Positions 27,160-55,100 of a stretch of 60,000 bases of DNA are shown here, piece after piece. A program made the translations under genes and the position numbers. The stretch is from Liolophura sinensis (taxonomy: Eukaryota > Mollusca > Polyplacophora > Chitonida > Chitonidae): assembly GCF_032854445.1 (NCBI RefSeq), contig NC_088300.1, positions 23,791,608 to 23,851,607 of the forward strand. The letters run 5' to 3'. Position 1 is the first letter of the stretch. Each line of letters begins with the position of its first letter. The notes beneath the pieces were generated by a model, which did no database searches, had not been told where the DNA came from, and worked only from the letters and a program-made list of their open reading frames with translations.

Positions 27160-30100
27160 ATGATCTGTCACCTTGTAACCGTTCTCCTGACAATCTCCAC
27201 ACAAGGACTCCTGCTGAGTTTCGCACTACCTTCTCTGCCATTCCCAGGTGTAAGACCACGTAATGACGGCCATTGTGACAGCGGCAAAACAAAACACTGG
27301 CGATATGACGCCGAGATTGAAGCTAGTACGTGTTGGTTAAGCAGTGGTGATGAAATAGTAGATGTGTCTGGTTTTTCTGAGGAAGACGTTGACGATATGT
27401 TAAAACTGTATCGTGGTCTGCTGAAAACCGAGGACGAAATACGGCAAGTGCCTGTTTCCGACGCCAACATTGTTCCCCTGGACTTTCCTCCACAAAGTGG
27501 AGCGCCGCCTACCGGTGGATTGGGAGAAGGATTGGGTGGCAGTGGGGTACAAACCATTGGCCTCGGCTCTCCTGATATTGGCACGTCAGTTGGTGCCTCA
27601 AATGCCAGAAGTCCCGCCAGAGCATCTTCTGCAGCCACGGCAACCAGGACGGCCGCGGGCGTCGGATGTTGTTCAGTGTAAGTGTATTGCAGGGATTGCG
27701 TGGTATAGGGCTTACCACCTGCACATTGTGGATAGGAACTTTGAATATTATTGTTTTGAAAACCTTTGTGTTGGTCGTAAATTATATATTAGGCTACATA
27801 TATATATGTAATAAAATTTCAAGGCAAAGTTAGGTTTTAGCTCTTTAAAATATACAATATACACTATATACTTCAATGCACATGTAAAAGGATGAAAAAT
27901 TATAGCTCACGACTTAATCTTTTTGGTGTAAAATGTTGAATAAGAGTACACACTGGAGTGTGGGACACACACTGGAGTGTGTTCTTGGGTTTTTGTGCGA
28001 ATCGTCGGTTATCAGTGAGATGTACATCATGGACATCTGTTTGGTGGCTGTCATGTCGGTTTGGAGAGCGGCCTTGTGAGTAGACCATTGTTGGGCCTGT
28101 GTGGTAAGTGTTAGGTAGCTTATACAATAATCAGAGTTCAAGCCAAATGTCTAAAATTCATTGCAACATATTGTATGAACACTCAAAAAATTAATCTGTT
28201 AATTTTAACAGAGAGCCTGTTGTCTGAGTGGTGCTAAAATGTAGGCCTATTCTGTTATTGTAACATAATATACTGTCATACTCAACATATCTTGTTAGTC
28301 TAATATACTGGTAATCTTTATTTGAATAGAATAATTGTGTTATATTTAACAGAACAATCTGTTTGCAAAGTTACAATAAATTAATATCATTTAGGATGAT
28401 TGCATGTGACAGACGACATTACGATGAAGATAAAAAAAAAACTAAGCTAGATTTTAATCAGATTGGTAAGGAGCTGACAAATTAGTCATTAATCATAACG
28501 GCAAAAGGGTGTGCGTTTTTAATTGTAACGGTGTTTTTAAAAGCTCATGTTAGTTTTGTATGATTGGTGTGCATCTGCATTAGCCTGTGGTTAGGTAGGT
28601 GTATTCGTTTTAGTTTAGACAAAGAGCACGAATGTTTTGTAAAATGTTTATGTCGTTGGATTATATAGTCTACTAGCAATATGTGTGGGGGTGGGGGTAG
28701 GTATGAATACACAGTAGGAAAAAGCGGTGTAATTAGAGAAAAGCGTGTGCGCTAGCATTTTGCAGGGTCATCGTGAATATACAGTTGTGAAACGGTCTTC
28801 AGTTACTTGTGTTTTGCACAGCGCTGATTCTTTGTTATTAGATAAGCATATACGTCACTGTGCTTTGTTTGATGAGTTAGAATGTACAGTGTATAGCGCG
28901 TGCTTATATATTGCATGGTAATTTGGTATGTATAGAGTCGGTAGCGTGTTGTTAGCTATGCCGTAACCGTGCGTCAAGTACGGCATAAAACAACAACCAA
29001 ATACATAAAATAAATAAGCGTTCGTGCTTGTATTTTGCATGGCGAGTGTGGATGTATTTCGTGGATGTATTTTGCATGGCGAGTGTGGATGTATTTGGCA
29101 TGGCGAGTGTGGATGTATTTTGCATGGCGAGTGTGGATGTATTTTGCATGGCGAGTGTGTGTTTTGCATGGCGAGTGTGGATGTATTTTGCATGGCGAGT
29201 GTGGATGTATTTTGCATGGCGAGTGTAGATGTACAGCTTTGAAGTCGTGTCAGTAGATAAGCTAGCGTGTATTTTGCATGCAGAACATAATGTGTGTCCA
29301 TAATATAATGGATGGTTGTGTTTTTTTTATGCATGTACGCTTGTATTGTGTGTAGTAAGTGTGATGATACAGATTTAGTAACGAGAGGCCCTGTTCTTAA
29401 GCGTGACCACCTGCATTCTGCATAATAGTAAAGTGTCTGCTGAAATTACATTAGCTACATGGTATTATTTGAGTTCTGTGTTATCATGTATTGTGAAATG
29501 CGTTTGATTCTGTGATATTGTTGGTTTTTGTAGTGATGTCGTTTCTATTGTACCATTTTTTTTCTCAGATTAGATCTATGTAGCCATATGTTCCGTCCTG
29601 TAGCGTTGTTGTTTCTGGAGTGTGAGTGGTTTCGTACTGTCTAAAAATTACTTTGTACTAGTGGCACACAGTGCTGTGACAGAAGTGCACATCCATAGTA
29701 TTTTGTGTACCAGCAGTACACAAAATGTGTAATTTATATGTAACGCATTCACAGTGACTTGCGTATATATTTGTGGGTACCGCTGATACACATGCCACTG
29801 TGGATGTGCAAATTTGTGCACACTGTTTTTAGAGAGTAGTGATATCGGTTTTGTAATGATGCAATGACCTTGGTGTCATCCATTCTGTTTTATTGTACAC
29901 TGCATATGTTCGTCAATGTCACCCCGTTCTGTAGTACTGCCACTTCTGAACTAGCGCCATTTCCGTGAAACTAACGGTTCTGTGTTATCATATATATTCT
30001 TTAGTGGCATTAGTTCTGTAGCAACGACATTTCCGTTGTGAAAATGGTCCTGTGTTATCATATATCTTCTGTAGTGCCATTAGTTCTGTAGTGTTCTACA

Positions 30101-32903
30101 GTTCTGTAGCAACGCCATTTCCGTTGTGAAAATGGTTCTGTGTTAGCATATATCTTCTGTAGTATCATTGGTTCTGTAGCATTTCCGATTTTGAGGCAAC
30201 GCCATTTCCGTGGTCTCAACGGTTCTGTGTTATCGCATGTATTCTGTAGTGACATTGGTTCTGTAGTGTTGCCGGTTCTTTACTTTGTATTAACGTCATT
30301 TCCGTGATATCAGTGATTCTGTGTTATCATATATGTTTTGTAGTGGCATTGGTTAGTGTTGCCAATTTTGTAATAATTTTGTAGAAACAATGGTTCTGTA
30401 GTGTTGCCGGTCCTTTAGTAACGCAATTTCCGTTGTGCCAATGGTCCTGCTTTGTAGTATACGTTCTTTAGTGACAGCGATTCTGTAGAGTTGCCGGTTT
30501 TTTCCGAGATATCAAGGGCTCTGTGTTATCATATAGGTTCTGTAGTAGCACTGGTCCCTTTCTTTCATGTCTCTGTTATATGTGCAGTCATGAATTCTTT
30601 GTTGTCATATATATGGGTTTTGTGTTAATACTTAATGGCTTCTCTATCTGCAACACTTGCAGTTCTTTCGTATATTCTCTGGTGCGTTTGTCTGTCTCAG
30701 TGCATGGGTCATATTTGTGCTTCAAGACCCACAGGTAGCTGATGTATAGTACTGTAGGTATAACAAGGCTTCACCAGTAGTGATGACCATGTCGCTTACG
30801 TGAATAGCCGACAGTTGGCATAAATTAGCTGTGCACGAATGGGTGAGACTTCCTAGGTGGTGTCTGTAGCATGGCATTGTAGTAAAGCAACACTATAAAT
30901 TGGTTGATACTTTGACACGTCCGCGATATTATACCAAGTTAATGCTGAAAGCGCAAAGCAAAGTTAAATTGGTACGTGAACAGTTTTCCGTGTGATTCTT
31001 GCGAATAATGAGTCATGTTTTGGTCGTACCCATATTACCTAGGGAAGTCATCTGATAGATATAACTAAAGTCGATGTAATTTTATCGATAAAATGCACCT
31101 ACTTAACTTATTTCAGATGAGAGAGCGAGAAGCGCATTTGTACACGAAAATATTACCTACATGTCGGCCTATACATATATACATAAGTTTATTACGCAGA
31201 ATGAATTAACCCGTGCTGATACATCCATATTATTCAACACTGTATAATTAATTATCTCTCTTAACACCCCTAGGACAAGGGAATGGACCAGACCGAACAC
31301 GATGGAGAACAGGGACGGTGTACTGCGATCGTTGGTCCATTTTCCCAGCAGAGGGGTTTACCAATACATAAACACTGGCAGATGCGTGTGAGTTACATAT
31401 CTGGAAGAGTTTTGCCTTGCTGGGCAGCGATGTCATTAGTTCAAACCACTATAGCCTTTGGTTATTGATGTACCGAGTTCGAAGCCGAATTCTACCGGAT
31501 TACCTGTGACTAAGTCTGGAGGTTTATCTGGTACTTCACGATATAAATAAATATCCTCACTTATGGATATGAATGACCCTGATCATATGTAGTATGTGAA
31601 GCAGTCTTTAATCGGCGAAAATCTGGTAACGAAATAGAAAAAATCATGAATATTATGAAACCTTTTCAAACCAGTGGAAAACTCCTACCTTATGATGAAA
31701 TTAAATTGATATCCCTTTTTTTCTCTCCTGACAGCACTAAAGATTCATACATCCTATACAATCTTAATAGAGATTCTTTATTGCAGTTATGTTATTTTCT
31801 TTTTATCTAGCGGAACAAGTGTTTAATGAATGTGATTATAAAACAAAGTAAAATCAGTTTGTGTCGCTTTACTGGTACTTATTCCTTAACGATGTTATAC
31901 AACATCATCAAGGTTCCGAAAAGACCCATATCTATGTTCTACATGCCAAAATGCCAACATGTTCATACTTTGAAAATAATGATAGATTACCACAGACAAA
32001 TGATGGTTGTGTAAATGTGAAATCAGAGGCCCCACGTAAAACAGTGTTATTTTTTTCCGGAACTCATTACGTGCATTCACAAGGGCAGGTTGAAGAGTTT
32101 GAAACAGTGAAGAACCTGAATCAGTAACGGGTGTCTTTGGAGAGCTGAATTATAAGTACACATGTACCAAGAGACTAGTCAATATGGTCGCGTGTTCGAA
32201 TCCAGCTTAGGATGCTTTGTAACTCAGCAGGAGAATTAAGAGCATCGGGTCCGTATTTATCAAGCGATTTAAAACTTAAGTCATAAACTGCAAGTGCTTA
32301 AAAAGCCAGACTCAGAACAGAAAAGAACTCGAATTGTGGTTGGTGCATTGTTCTGCATTAAAGAACCGGTGTACAAATTTTAAAATTTCTGAAGTAAAAC
32401 ACTCTTATTGTAGCTGTTTGAATATTTGACAAGTTTTAAGACGTTTGATAAATGCGTGCCCTGGTTTCTGCAGTGTCTGGAAGTAAACAATGAGTAAAAT
32501 ATGATACGAAGTTAATGAAAAGTATGAAAACCCCAACACGAAGCATCTATCAAAAGCAATACCAGTAAGCACTCTGTATGAAAGTACCTCGATGTGTATT
32601 TTCATCTAACATCATATACCTCATCTTAGTGTTTTCTTGCCTTTAAGAAGTGTCAGATGACGGTAAATGCTAGACCTATTCAGTTTTTATTTACTTTATA
32701 CGCATGCGTCGTGGTGATTATGCTGTTTCACCTCTGTTCTACCCCTCAGCTCCCCTGGATCCGCGTGCTCCGGGGGACGGTGTTACACGGACCAAATCAC
32801 CATCTATCTGGCTGTATTCTTACCAGAGCAAGGAGATAATGTCATCGGATTCGAAAGTTTTTCTGTTGATAACCACTGTACCTGTTTTAATTTTGGGAAA
32901 TAA
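27160..32903 (+). CDS. SPZL-C: third Spätzle-like cystine-knot paralogue, 3 coding exons, 261 aa
   Basis: Exons 27160-27677, 31274-31387 and 32750-32903 join with GT-AG sites in phases 2 and 2. Exon 2 (114 bp) and exon 3 (154 bp) match SPZL-B in length. I chose the ATG at 27160 (GCCGCCATG, strong Kozak) over the upstream in-frame ATG at 27124, because a TTTCCCAG acceptor-like site lies between them. Residues 5-22 are hydrophobic (signal peptide). The pro-region is acidic, then Gly/Pro/Ala/Ser-rich. Exon 2 aligns with its paralogues at R-x-LVHFP-x-x-G-x-YQY and the terminal Gly-Arg-Cys. The core has Cys170, 171, 210, 217, 222, 254 and 256, again C-x6-C-x3-C with terminal CTC. The odd count of seven leaves one Cys for a possible interchain bond, as in Spätzle dimers. 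No furin-type site is seen before the core. Confidence 0.72.
28180..28375. mobile_element. MITE family C, 5' part
   Basis: CACTCAAAAAATTAATCTGT and AGAGCCTGTTGTCTGAGTGG match the copy at 14535. The right end is diverged. It lies in intron 1 of SPZL-C. Confidence 0.75.
28955..29012 (+). repeat. SINE tail remnant
   Basis: CAAGTACGGCATAAAACAAC followed by AACCAAATACATAAAATAAA is a worn main-family SINE tail. Confidence 0.55.
29028..29230. repeat. 24-bp minisatellite, about 8 copies
   Basis: The unit TTGCATGGCGAGTGTGGATG followed by TATT repeats almost perfectly. The 24-bp period leaves overlapping open frames on both strands, which I do not regard as genes. Confidence 0.95.
29930..30560. repeat. 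Complex tandem repeat, about 110-bp higher-order unit
   Basis: Blocks GCCATTTCCGTTGTG, GGTTCTGTGTTATCATAT and TTCTGTAGTGGCATTGGTTC recur about five times with variable spacing, all in intron 1 of SPZL-C. Confidence 0.8.
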
Positions 32904-32904
32904 A
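32899..32904 (+). terminator. AATAAA overlapping the SPZL-C stop codon
   Basis: The last codon, stop and next base read AAA-TAA-A, making an AATAAA hexamer. If it were used as the poly(A) signal the 3' UTR would be extremely short. It may simply be chance. Confidence 0.35.
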
Positions 32905-33507
32905 CTAAAATGTCAATATTTCAATTAGTTTGTCATTAATTGTAATCATTGTAGTTGTAGAAGCAAGCGGATGTAGTTAGTTACTGCCGAATTCTGTGAC
33001 GTTTTTGTTGAATTACTCTCTAACAGAAATAGAAATCTTGTAACACATTAGCCTATGGATAAGTAAGCTTGTGGACTGGTGCTTGCCCAAAAATTTAGGG
33101 TTAAGTTATTTTTAAAATTTCATTTAAATCCCTGCATCTCTTTACGCGAAACTGTCTACTGGTAGCCGTTTATACAGCGTACGGAAATTTGCACAAGCGT
33201 ATACTGTTATGGTAACACGTTCTGAATCTAGGTGCCAAAATTTCAAATACCAGTCCTAAAACAAAATGGACGTTCCAGTTGAATACTCGTAAGACCAATT
33301 CCCAAAATAACGTTCAACACAAATCACTACAAAACAAAGAAAATGTATTTAGACCGCGAGGCAAAGAGAAGCAGTTGAAAAGACGCGAGAAATGCTCTAG
33401 GCGAAAGATACACGTGCATGTGCGACTTCGGTAAACCATTTACCCCGTATCTAAACCTGATCTTCTCTTTATAGGTATGTATACAATTCTTGGCTTATCA
33501 CGTTGCA

Positions 33508-33592
33508 ATAAGTACCATTTTTTGGTATGACCCCACTCGGGTCTCCAGACTTCGAGGCAAACGCTCTAACCATTAGGCCACCGAAGATGACC
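33508..33592 (-). mobile_element. SINE family 2 head fragment
   Basis: AAGTACCATTTTTTGGTATG and CTCTAACCATTAGGCCACCG match 5310-5395. Reversed, this is the tRNA-like A-box head. Confidence 0.7.
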
Positions 33593-34148
33593 TCTACCAT
33601 TTTATTAAGCTGACAATTAGAATATGTCCCTCGGAAAATGACAAAACCATAATAATTTTATGGCCACCCTTGTCCTAGCCTATTATCCATGTATCAGAGA
33701 AATGAAAACAACAAACACTTCAAATAAACCTAGCTAGAATTTAATTTACCGATCCAATTATCGTTTCTATGGCATATGATATAATGAACGATACAAATTA
33801 CTTCTCTACAAAAATGTGTCACTGAAAGCGTTAAGCTTGCACTATGTACAAATTGTCACATGCTCCCCTGTGTACATCTAGTTCATCCCTTATTCCCACG
33901 TGAATTTGTTAAGCTAGTACACCACGACTGCCACATAGTTCCCAGCGTATGAGAAATCCCTGATTACAACTGTTTAGTCATGCACTACTTGATATCTACC
34001 GCCATTCCCAAGAAAGAGATTTCCAAATCTTGTACAAGATGGATCAGTCAGTCCATACAAAGGAAGTCATCTAAAACAGGGTTTATTCAGCTAAAATATA
34101 CATATAAGTCGCTGGAAAGTTGGTTGTTTACTTTGTAAAAATGTCGTA

Positions 34149-34154
34149 TTTATT
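34149..34154 (-). terminator. MCM5 polyadenylation signal
   Basis: TTTATT on + is AATAAA on the minus strand, about 40 bases after the MCM5 stop codon at 34192-34194. Confidence 0.6.
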
Positions 34155-34191
34155 TCCTAAGAATGCATCATATCTCCACACAGCACTGTCC

Positions 34192-48758
<14,567 letters not shown>

Positions 48759-49183
48759 CTTGGCTGTCAGAATATATCGTTGTTTCCCGCAATTTACTTT
48801 GTTGTACTTGTTCACGTGTTAAAACTGGCGCGAAATTTCCCCGAAGCATCTTACGGAAATACCCGACTTCATTATTGTCCTGGAATTTATTATATTTTTC
48901 GTTTTAAAACACACACGCACATCTATATTCTTTTTTCATCTGATTTGACGATACTATAGATTAAAATAAATAACTTTTCACATTGCAGACTGTTTTTTTC
49001 CATCATCCAGAAAAATGATTGACAGGCCGTTTGGAGGGGTGTGTTTAGACGGTTGTTTTTCATTGGATGTTAGCACGTGCGCAATCAACATGTATATAGA
49101 TTTAGCAGCAATTTGATGTCAGTCGCTACTATAAGAGCGGAGTTTACAGATGAAGTGGGTTAACGTCATACAAGCCCGAGGAA
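48759..49183. promoter_or_regulatory. Bidirectional MCM5/arginase promoter region
   Basis: Only 425 bp separate the divergent start codons of MCM5 and arginase, so both promoters and 5' UTRs must lie here unless a distal first exon exists. Visible elements are an E2F-type site (48826-48835), CACGTG boxes at 48813-48818 and 49074-49079, and an inverted CCAAT (ATTGG, 49062-49066). No clear TATA box is positioned for either gene. Confidence 0.7.
48826..48835 (-). promoter_or_regulatory. E2F-type site upstream of MCM5
   Basis: TTTCGCGCCA on the minus strand, 68-77 bases before the MCM5 start codon, matches the E2F consensus TTTSGCGC. MCM genes in animals are classic E2F targets at G1/S. Confidence 0.7.
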
Positions 49184-52100
49184 ATGTTTTGTAAATCATT
49201 ACTGCGATGTGCTTTACCACAAATCAGACACTCAAAGCTTGTGTCAAGAAGACATTTCCATAGGCGCGTCGGGCTGGTTGGTGTTCCGTTTTCGAAAGGG
49301 CAGGTGAGTGGCATTTTTTAGCTAATAAATAATGGTACAACGTACCTATGTACATGTATGTATATCACTAGTGCATAGTTACACGAAGAATATCCATATA
49401 GGTGCCTTGTTATGCTTTGTAATTCCATTATTTGCATGATGGATGAAACTCAAGGCCTTGTATAGTGTATAATTGATGCATTTCAAAAAGTGATATTGGC
49501 GTTTTGGTCACGCTTGCATGTTGAAGAAAACTGTCGCAGCGATCCATGTGCAAGTTTTAAATTGATCGATAATGATTTACTGATTAGGCCTTCTGACAGC
49601 TGGAAAGACATGTAGGTTGACCCAGCCCCTTCTCAGGTGTTCAGTCTCAAAAACTGGATCTTCGGGGAAGTGACGCCACTCTTCCAGCCTCAGATTCAAA
49701 ATTTCTGATATGCTTAATTATGGTAAGATCAGAAATCCCACATGTGAACCAAAGCCATAGATCATTGGCCACTTTAACAAACTTTCATTAGTCAAACATC
49801 TGGTGACTTTTTTGGAAAAAGACCTGGTCTAGGTAATAGTGCCCGAAGGTGACGTCAATTATGAGAAAAGTTACAAAAAATGCTTTCTTGAAGTTTTGTG
49901 AAAGTGGCCCCAGATTTATAATGACTCTAAGCCACAGTGTAGGTCTAGGTTTTCAGGCTGAACATAATTCACCTAGATTTACAAGCTGTAGTGTACTAAT
50001 CTAGTGTCATGTAGTGGCATGATTGGAATGTGGAATGTAGTAAGTCACATCAAATTTCAAAAAAGTCACACAACCAAAAATATTAATTATTCATTGACTA
50101 TGTATGTTACTACACAAACACAATATACAGACCTCCGGAGGAAGGCTGTATATTGGCCAAGTTGAAAATTGTATCGGCGTACATCATACATGATTCTATG
50201 CACTGGGGGTTAGCATATAACATACGTTAAAATGGCCGGATAGCAGACATCAACTTTGACAAATGAAGAGTAGTACTACAGTGAAACAGTGGAAAAAAAA
50301 TTCATGCAGTGTAGCAATAAACAGACCTCCAGTGTGAGAGCAAGGCTCTATACAGGGTGGAGCAAAAGTCTGGACCCATAGGCAATTTACTGGATAACAA
50401 TTTACAGTTTACAGTAAGTGTTCAAACTGACTTCCACCTTCCTCCAAACACTTTCTTACTCGGGAGACACATGGTCTTTGCACATTTCAAAGCATGGAGT
50501 TATTCCCCCTTATGGTTTTAATTTCTTGCGTGATGTTATCTTTTAGTGCCTATGGGTCCAGAGTTTTGTTCCACCCTGTATAAGCAGGGTCAGCATTTCA
50601 AGAATTTCGGCTCTCGCAAACTAACACAGCCAAAATGCATGATTTTAGAGCACTTGCTAACGGTGCTGTTGGGCCATCAGACCCGGCTATGCAATATGTA
50701 TATTCAGCGTAGCAAATACTATAAAATGTTGTCTTTTAGCTGCGTTAGTTTGCAAGAGGCCACACCTTGTCTCATCCATATTTGCGTGAACTCGCAGGTT
50801 TCCTGAAATGCCTCTCGGCTTATTGGCCAAGTTGAAAATTGCATTTGTCGAGATCAAGGAGTACGACATTGTACATTGTTCTATGGGGGTTAGTAATGAG
50901 GATAGCAGACGTACACCTTCTTTGACAAATGAAGAATACTGGTAGTACTATGGTACAATGAAACAATTTTACAGTGCAAAACTGTTATATTGGAGAAATG
51001 TAGGTATTGGACATTTGATGAATATTCAATGTTTTAGAAGAAATCAAGTAATGGCACTCAAAATATTTCCTGTCTGGAAAGTATAACACCTGGAATATGA
51101 TGGTTTTTTTTTTTCACTCCTATATGCTCTATAGAATAATATGAAAAATGTGGTGGATCTTCGTTTCTGTAAATATCCTGTTGTCAGAAAAACTGGTGCA
51201 TGGGATGGTTTCAACTGCAAATACATATACTTTCTACCAAACAAATGAAAATTTCATCTGAAATATTTGATTAATTGATTTTTAGTGGGTACCAGTAGTA
51301 TTTTACACGGTATTTGAGATGTCTGATATTTCATTTTATATAACAGTGGGTTTATGATCGGGAGAAAACTGGGCCTGCAGTTCACCAGTACACAGAGGAC
51401 TACTGATATTAGAACATTGCCTATCTAGCAGGAACTGGTTTCACACGTGATCTCATTTTTCAAGGTCATGTGTGAAGCCTTGAAGCCTGTATAGACTATT
51501 GAGCCAGAGACAGCCCTCAGCAGCTAAGAAAAACTATAGCTTAAAGTAAAGGTTATGGTACTATGGCAAAGACTGTCTGCACAATATTGCTGTGCATGTG
51601 TAAAATCTTGATCATTTATAAGAGCTATTTCCAATCATCTTTGCAGGCAATAAATGCTGAAGTGAAAGAGTGTAACAGTGTAATGACTGTGTGGATGTAT
51701 CTATATGTCATATTGATATAATGATGTGTTAACATAGCAAATTTGTCTATGTTTATTTATTTTTTACAAAAATAAAAAAGGTTTTTATAAAACATTTTTT
51801 TGATGTTTTACACCATGCTCAAGAATATTTCACGTATACACCAGCAGCCAGCATTATGGTGGCAGAAAACCAGACTCGGGGAGTGTTTGGTTATAACCAC
51901 ACAATATCTGGCTATAACTTGAATTAGTAAATTATCTATCACTGCTTACCAGTGCAGGAAATAGTGTGATTTATAGTTTTCCATCCTTCAAGTAATCCCC
52001 TAATGACTTCAGCTCTGTAGATAGACATTTCAGTGTACTTACTTGTGGGCGTGCATGTGTATGCATATATGTATATACCAACCATGTGAGTGCAAAGTAA

Positions 52101-55100
52101 TTAGTTCTGGTATGTGGTCCTTATTAAACTGACCTGTACTCAAGACTTCTGAAGGATGATGTGACTTGTGTTAGAGTGTGTGCCCTTGTTCAAATAACCC
52201 ACAGTATATAGCTTCATGTAGAACATTATGTAATACTTGCAGGGAGGTACAGGAGGAAGTGTTTAACCTCATGCTGAACTGCTGGTGTACAATATGCATG
52301 TGTACAGCCATCATGGAAGGAAAATCCATTCACTAGAACAACACATTTAATCCTCCGTTTAATTATATGATTTAGTTTTACCTGTGATCATTCAGTTCAG
52401 TCGGCCATTTGCACGTGTGTTTTTGATTGCACACTGAATACTGTAACATTGACATCTGAAAACAGAGCTTCTGAAGTGGGTAAGGATGGAGATGATCTGA
52501 ATTGCTTTCCTAAATTGTAAAAAAAAAAAAATGCTTTTTGTTAAAATTACTGTTAGTTTAGGAAGAAAAAGAAAAATTTTCTGTTGTTTCCAATTTTGCC
52601 TGTTGTGAAGTCATACGGGACCATTTGGCGTCACCCATTGCTGACGTACGTACAGCCACAAGTGACGTACGTTCATATATCTACGTAGCTGTATGATGTC
52701 ATTCCAGCTTAATTGCCTTACTCAGTATCATATCTGCCTGATTCATTGTCCTGTAAGGAATATTAGTATGTTACATCAGGAAATGTTACAGAAACTGACG
52801 AAGATCTTGGTTTGAGGACTCGTTATCTACAGGGGTTATATAGTGCTATTCATCAAAAATCTGTTTGAATCACAGTAATAGCTGTTCCATAGGGTATCGT
52901 TCATATCATTTCAATATTTTGCCTGATTTCTGTTGAGACTGAAGTAGCACGTTATTTAATAACCCATTTTATTAATAACTATAATTTTATTAATAACTGT
53001 GATGTTGTCATTTCAGACCCGCGGTGGAGTAGATACTGCCCCTCATGTATTACGACAAGCAGGGTTGATTGGGAACTTAAATGAGCTGGGTATGTTCATT
53101 ACATGTACATATGATGTTATTGTAAAGTTTGTTTTAATGTGGTCACACGTGATAAGGCTGTCAAAACTTTCACACTTACCTGACTACTAATATTGAGTGT
53201 AAGTATGGCTAAACAGGGGCCTCCGTGGCCCATGAGGTTAGCACGCCAGCCTGGCTTAATGACCTAGGAGCCTCTCACCAATGTGGTTGCTGTGAGTTCA
53301 AGTCCAGCTCATTCTTCCTTTCCAGCCGTACATGGGAAGGTCTGTCAGCAACCTGGGGATGGTCGTGGGTTTCTGCCAGGCTCTTCCCGGTTTCTTCCTA
53401 CCACAATGCTGGTCGCCGTCATATAAGTGAAATATTCTTGAGTACCTGTACGGGGTGAAACATCAATCAAATCAATGAATAAATATAGGTAAACACCTAT
53501 GCAGACAACTTAATTATTCAGTGAAATAAATATGTTGGTATTTACATGTATTTATTTGATTGTCATTTAATTTTATGCTCCAGAATTTTTCATTCAAACA
53601 ATGGCAGTCCGGTTTATAGATGGAAAATTTTTCCTGTGAGTTGTTGTTGTTATTTCAGGTTATGAAGTTCGAGATTATGGGGACTTGAAATTTGAGCAGT
53701 TCAGTGATGATCCGCCAGTCCACAACGTGAAAAACCCACGATCAGTTGGGAATGCTGTGAAGAAGGTTTGTTTGGTTTTCAGTTTTTTTATTTTGCAGTG
53801 TTACATGTTTATCTAATGATGTCTGGTTGACTGTTTCCAAAAATCTTGAGAACCAGATTTACCGAAGAAATTTTTCTAAACTTGATTACATAGGTGTTCA
53901 CTTCAGTGGAAAATTTTGAACTACATTTAAACTGACATTTGACCTCAGGTCATAATACAGAAATTCACAGCGTGGCCTTATGTGGTCAAAAACAGTTGTT
54001 TTATCAGGCCATAATATGGAAAGGAAGCAGAGTTTGCTCTGGTAAGGGTAATAGCATTTATGCCTTTAATAAGGAAGTAGCCAACTAACATTGCATAGCT
54101 GAAATAAATTTGATGAAACTTCATATATAAATGTATATATTCAGTAGCGGTACTAGATTAGATTGTGGCTGTCCAGAGCAAATGACCTGTGACCTGTGTG
54201 AGGTCAAAAGTTCGCGAGGTTTGGATCTCCAAGCTCTTTATATGTAATGCAGTGTGTCTCAAAAACTCTATTGTGATACTTGGCAGTAACTGTCTAATCT
54301 TTGTGATATTAGAGGACTGTATTGTAATGAGACCACTGGTTTAAGTTGAACAAGCTTTATAAATACTTTTCACTCCAAAGTGGTCAGCCAAGTGAAATGA
54401 GACATTATTCGGCTAACTGTGGCATTTTCTTGCAGCCAGCCAAAGGGCGGTGGTTTTTACTAGCCTGTGTCAAGGTTCTTCCACCCATTTAAGCCTGACG
54501 GCTGTCGTATAAGTAAAATATTCATTAGGAAGACATTCATCCCAATCATGTAAATAAATGAATAAATAGATATGAGATTTCTATTGATGTTAGAAATATG
54601 TGTTAAGGTTTGTTTGCAAGGTAGGATATCCTACTGGAAAAATGTAAGTTTCAGTGCCAAAAATGATAGTTTATGACTTTTGTTTGCCTTTAATAGTCGG
54701 CTTTTTGGGGGAATACAGTTACATTTCCATATTTTGGGTGTCATTGTACGGGTGTCATCTCTTGGTACAGATAGCAGACACAGTGAGCATGATAATAGAA
54801 AACAACGAGATCTGTTTAACGATTGGAGGAGACCACAGTATGACAGTGGGAACAGTGAACGGACATGCTGAGGCAGAGCCGGGTATTGTCATTGTGTGGA
54901 TCGATGCACATGCAGACCTAAACACACCCCTCTCCTCAGATTCGGGCAACATCCATGGCATGCCGCTGTCCTTTGTTGTGAAGGAGTGCCAGAGGTATAT
55001 GCCCAATGTGCCTGGCTTTGATTGGGTCAAACCACGGTGAGTTTTCCATTGTATATTGAGCTATGGTACTTACACAAGTCAGTCTATTGGCCTCTGGGCT

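Larger units (their letters stand above)
32904..34191. other. Intergenic region between convergent SPZL-C and MCM5
   Basis: About 1.3 kb separates the two stop codons. It contains a short SINE family 2 head fragment at 33508-33592 and otherwise AT-rich sequence with no gene that I can support. Confidence 0.7.
50153..50977. repeat. Local direct duplication flanking a MITE (arginase intron 1)
   Basis: 50153-50314 and 50821-50977 share TATTGGCCAAGTTGAAAATT, GGGGGTTAG, GGATAGCAGAC and TTTGACAAATGAAGA in the same order. The space between them holds the MITE at 50353-50578 and the inverted repeat at 50611-50758. Confidence 0.8.

Noticed and set aside
29024-29334. Overlapping open frames with an 8-residue periodic protein
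   Set aside because: The 24-bp minisatellite keeps several frames open on both strands. No splice or domain support.
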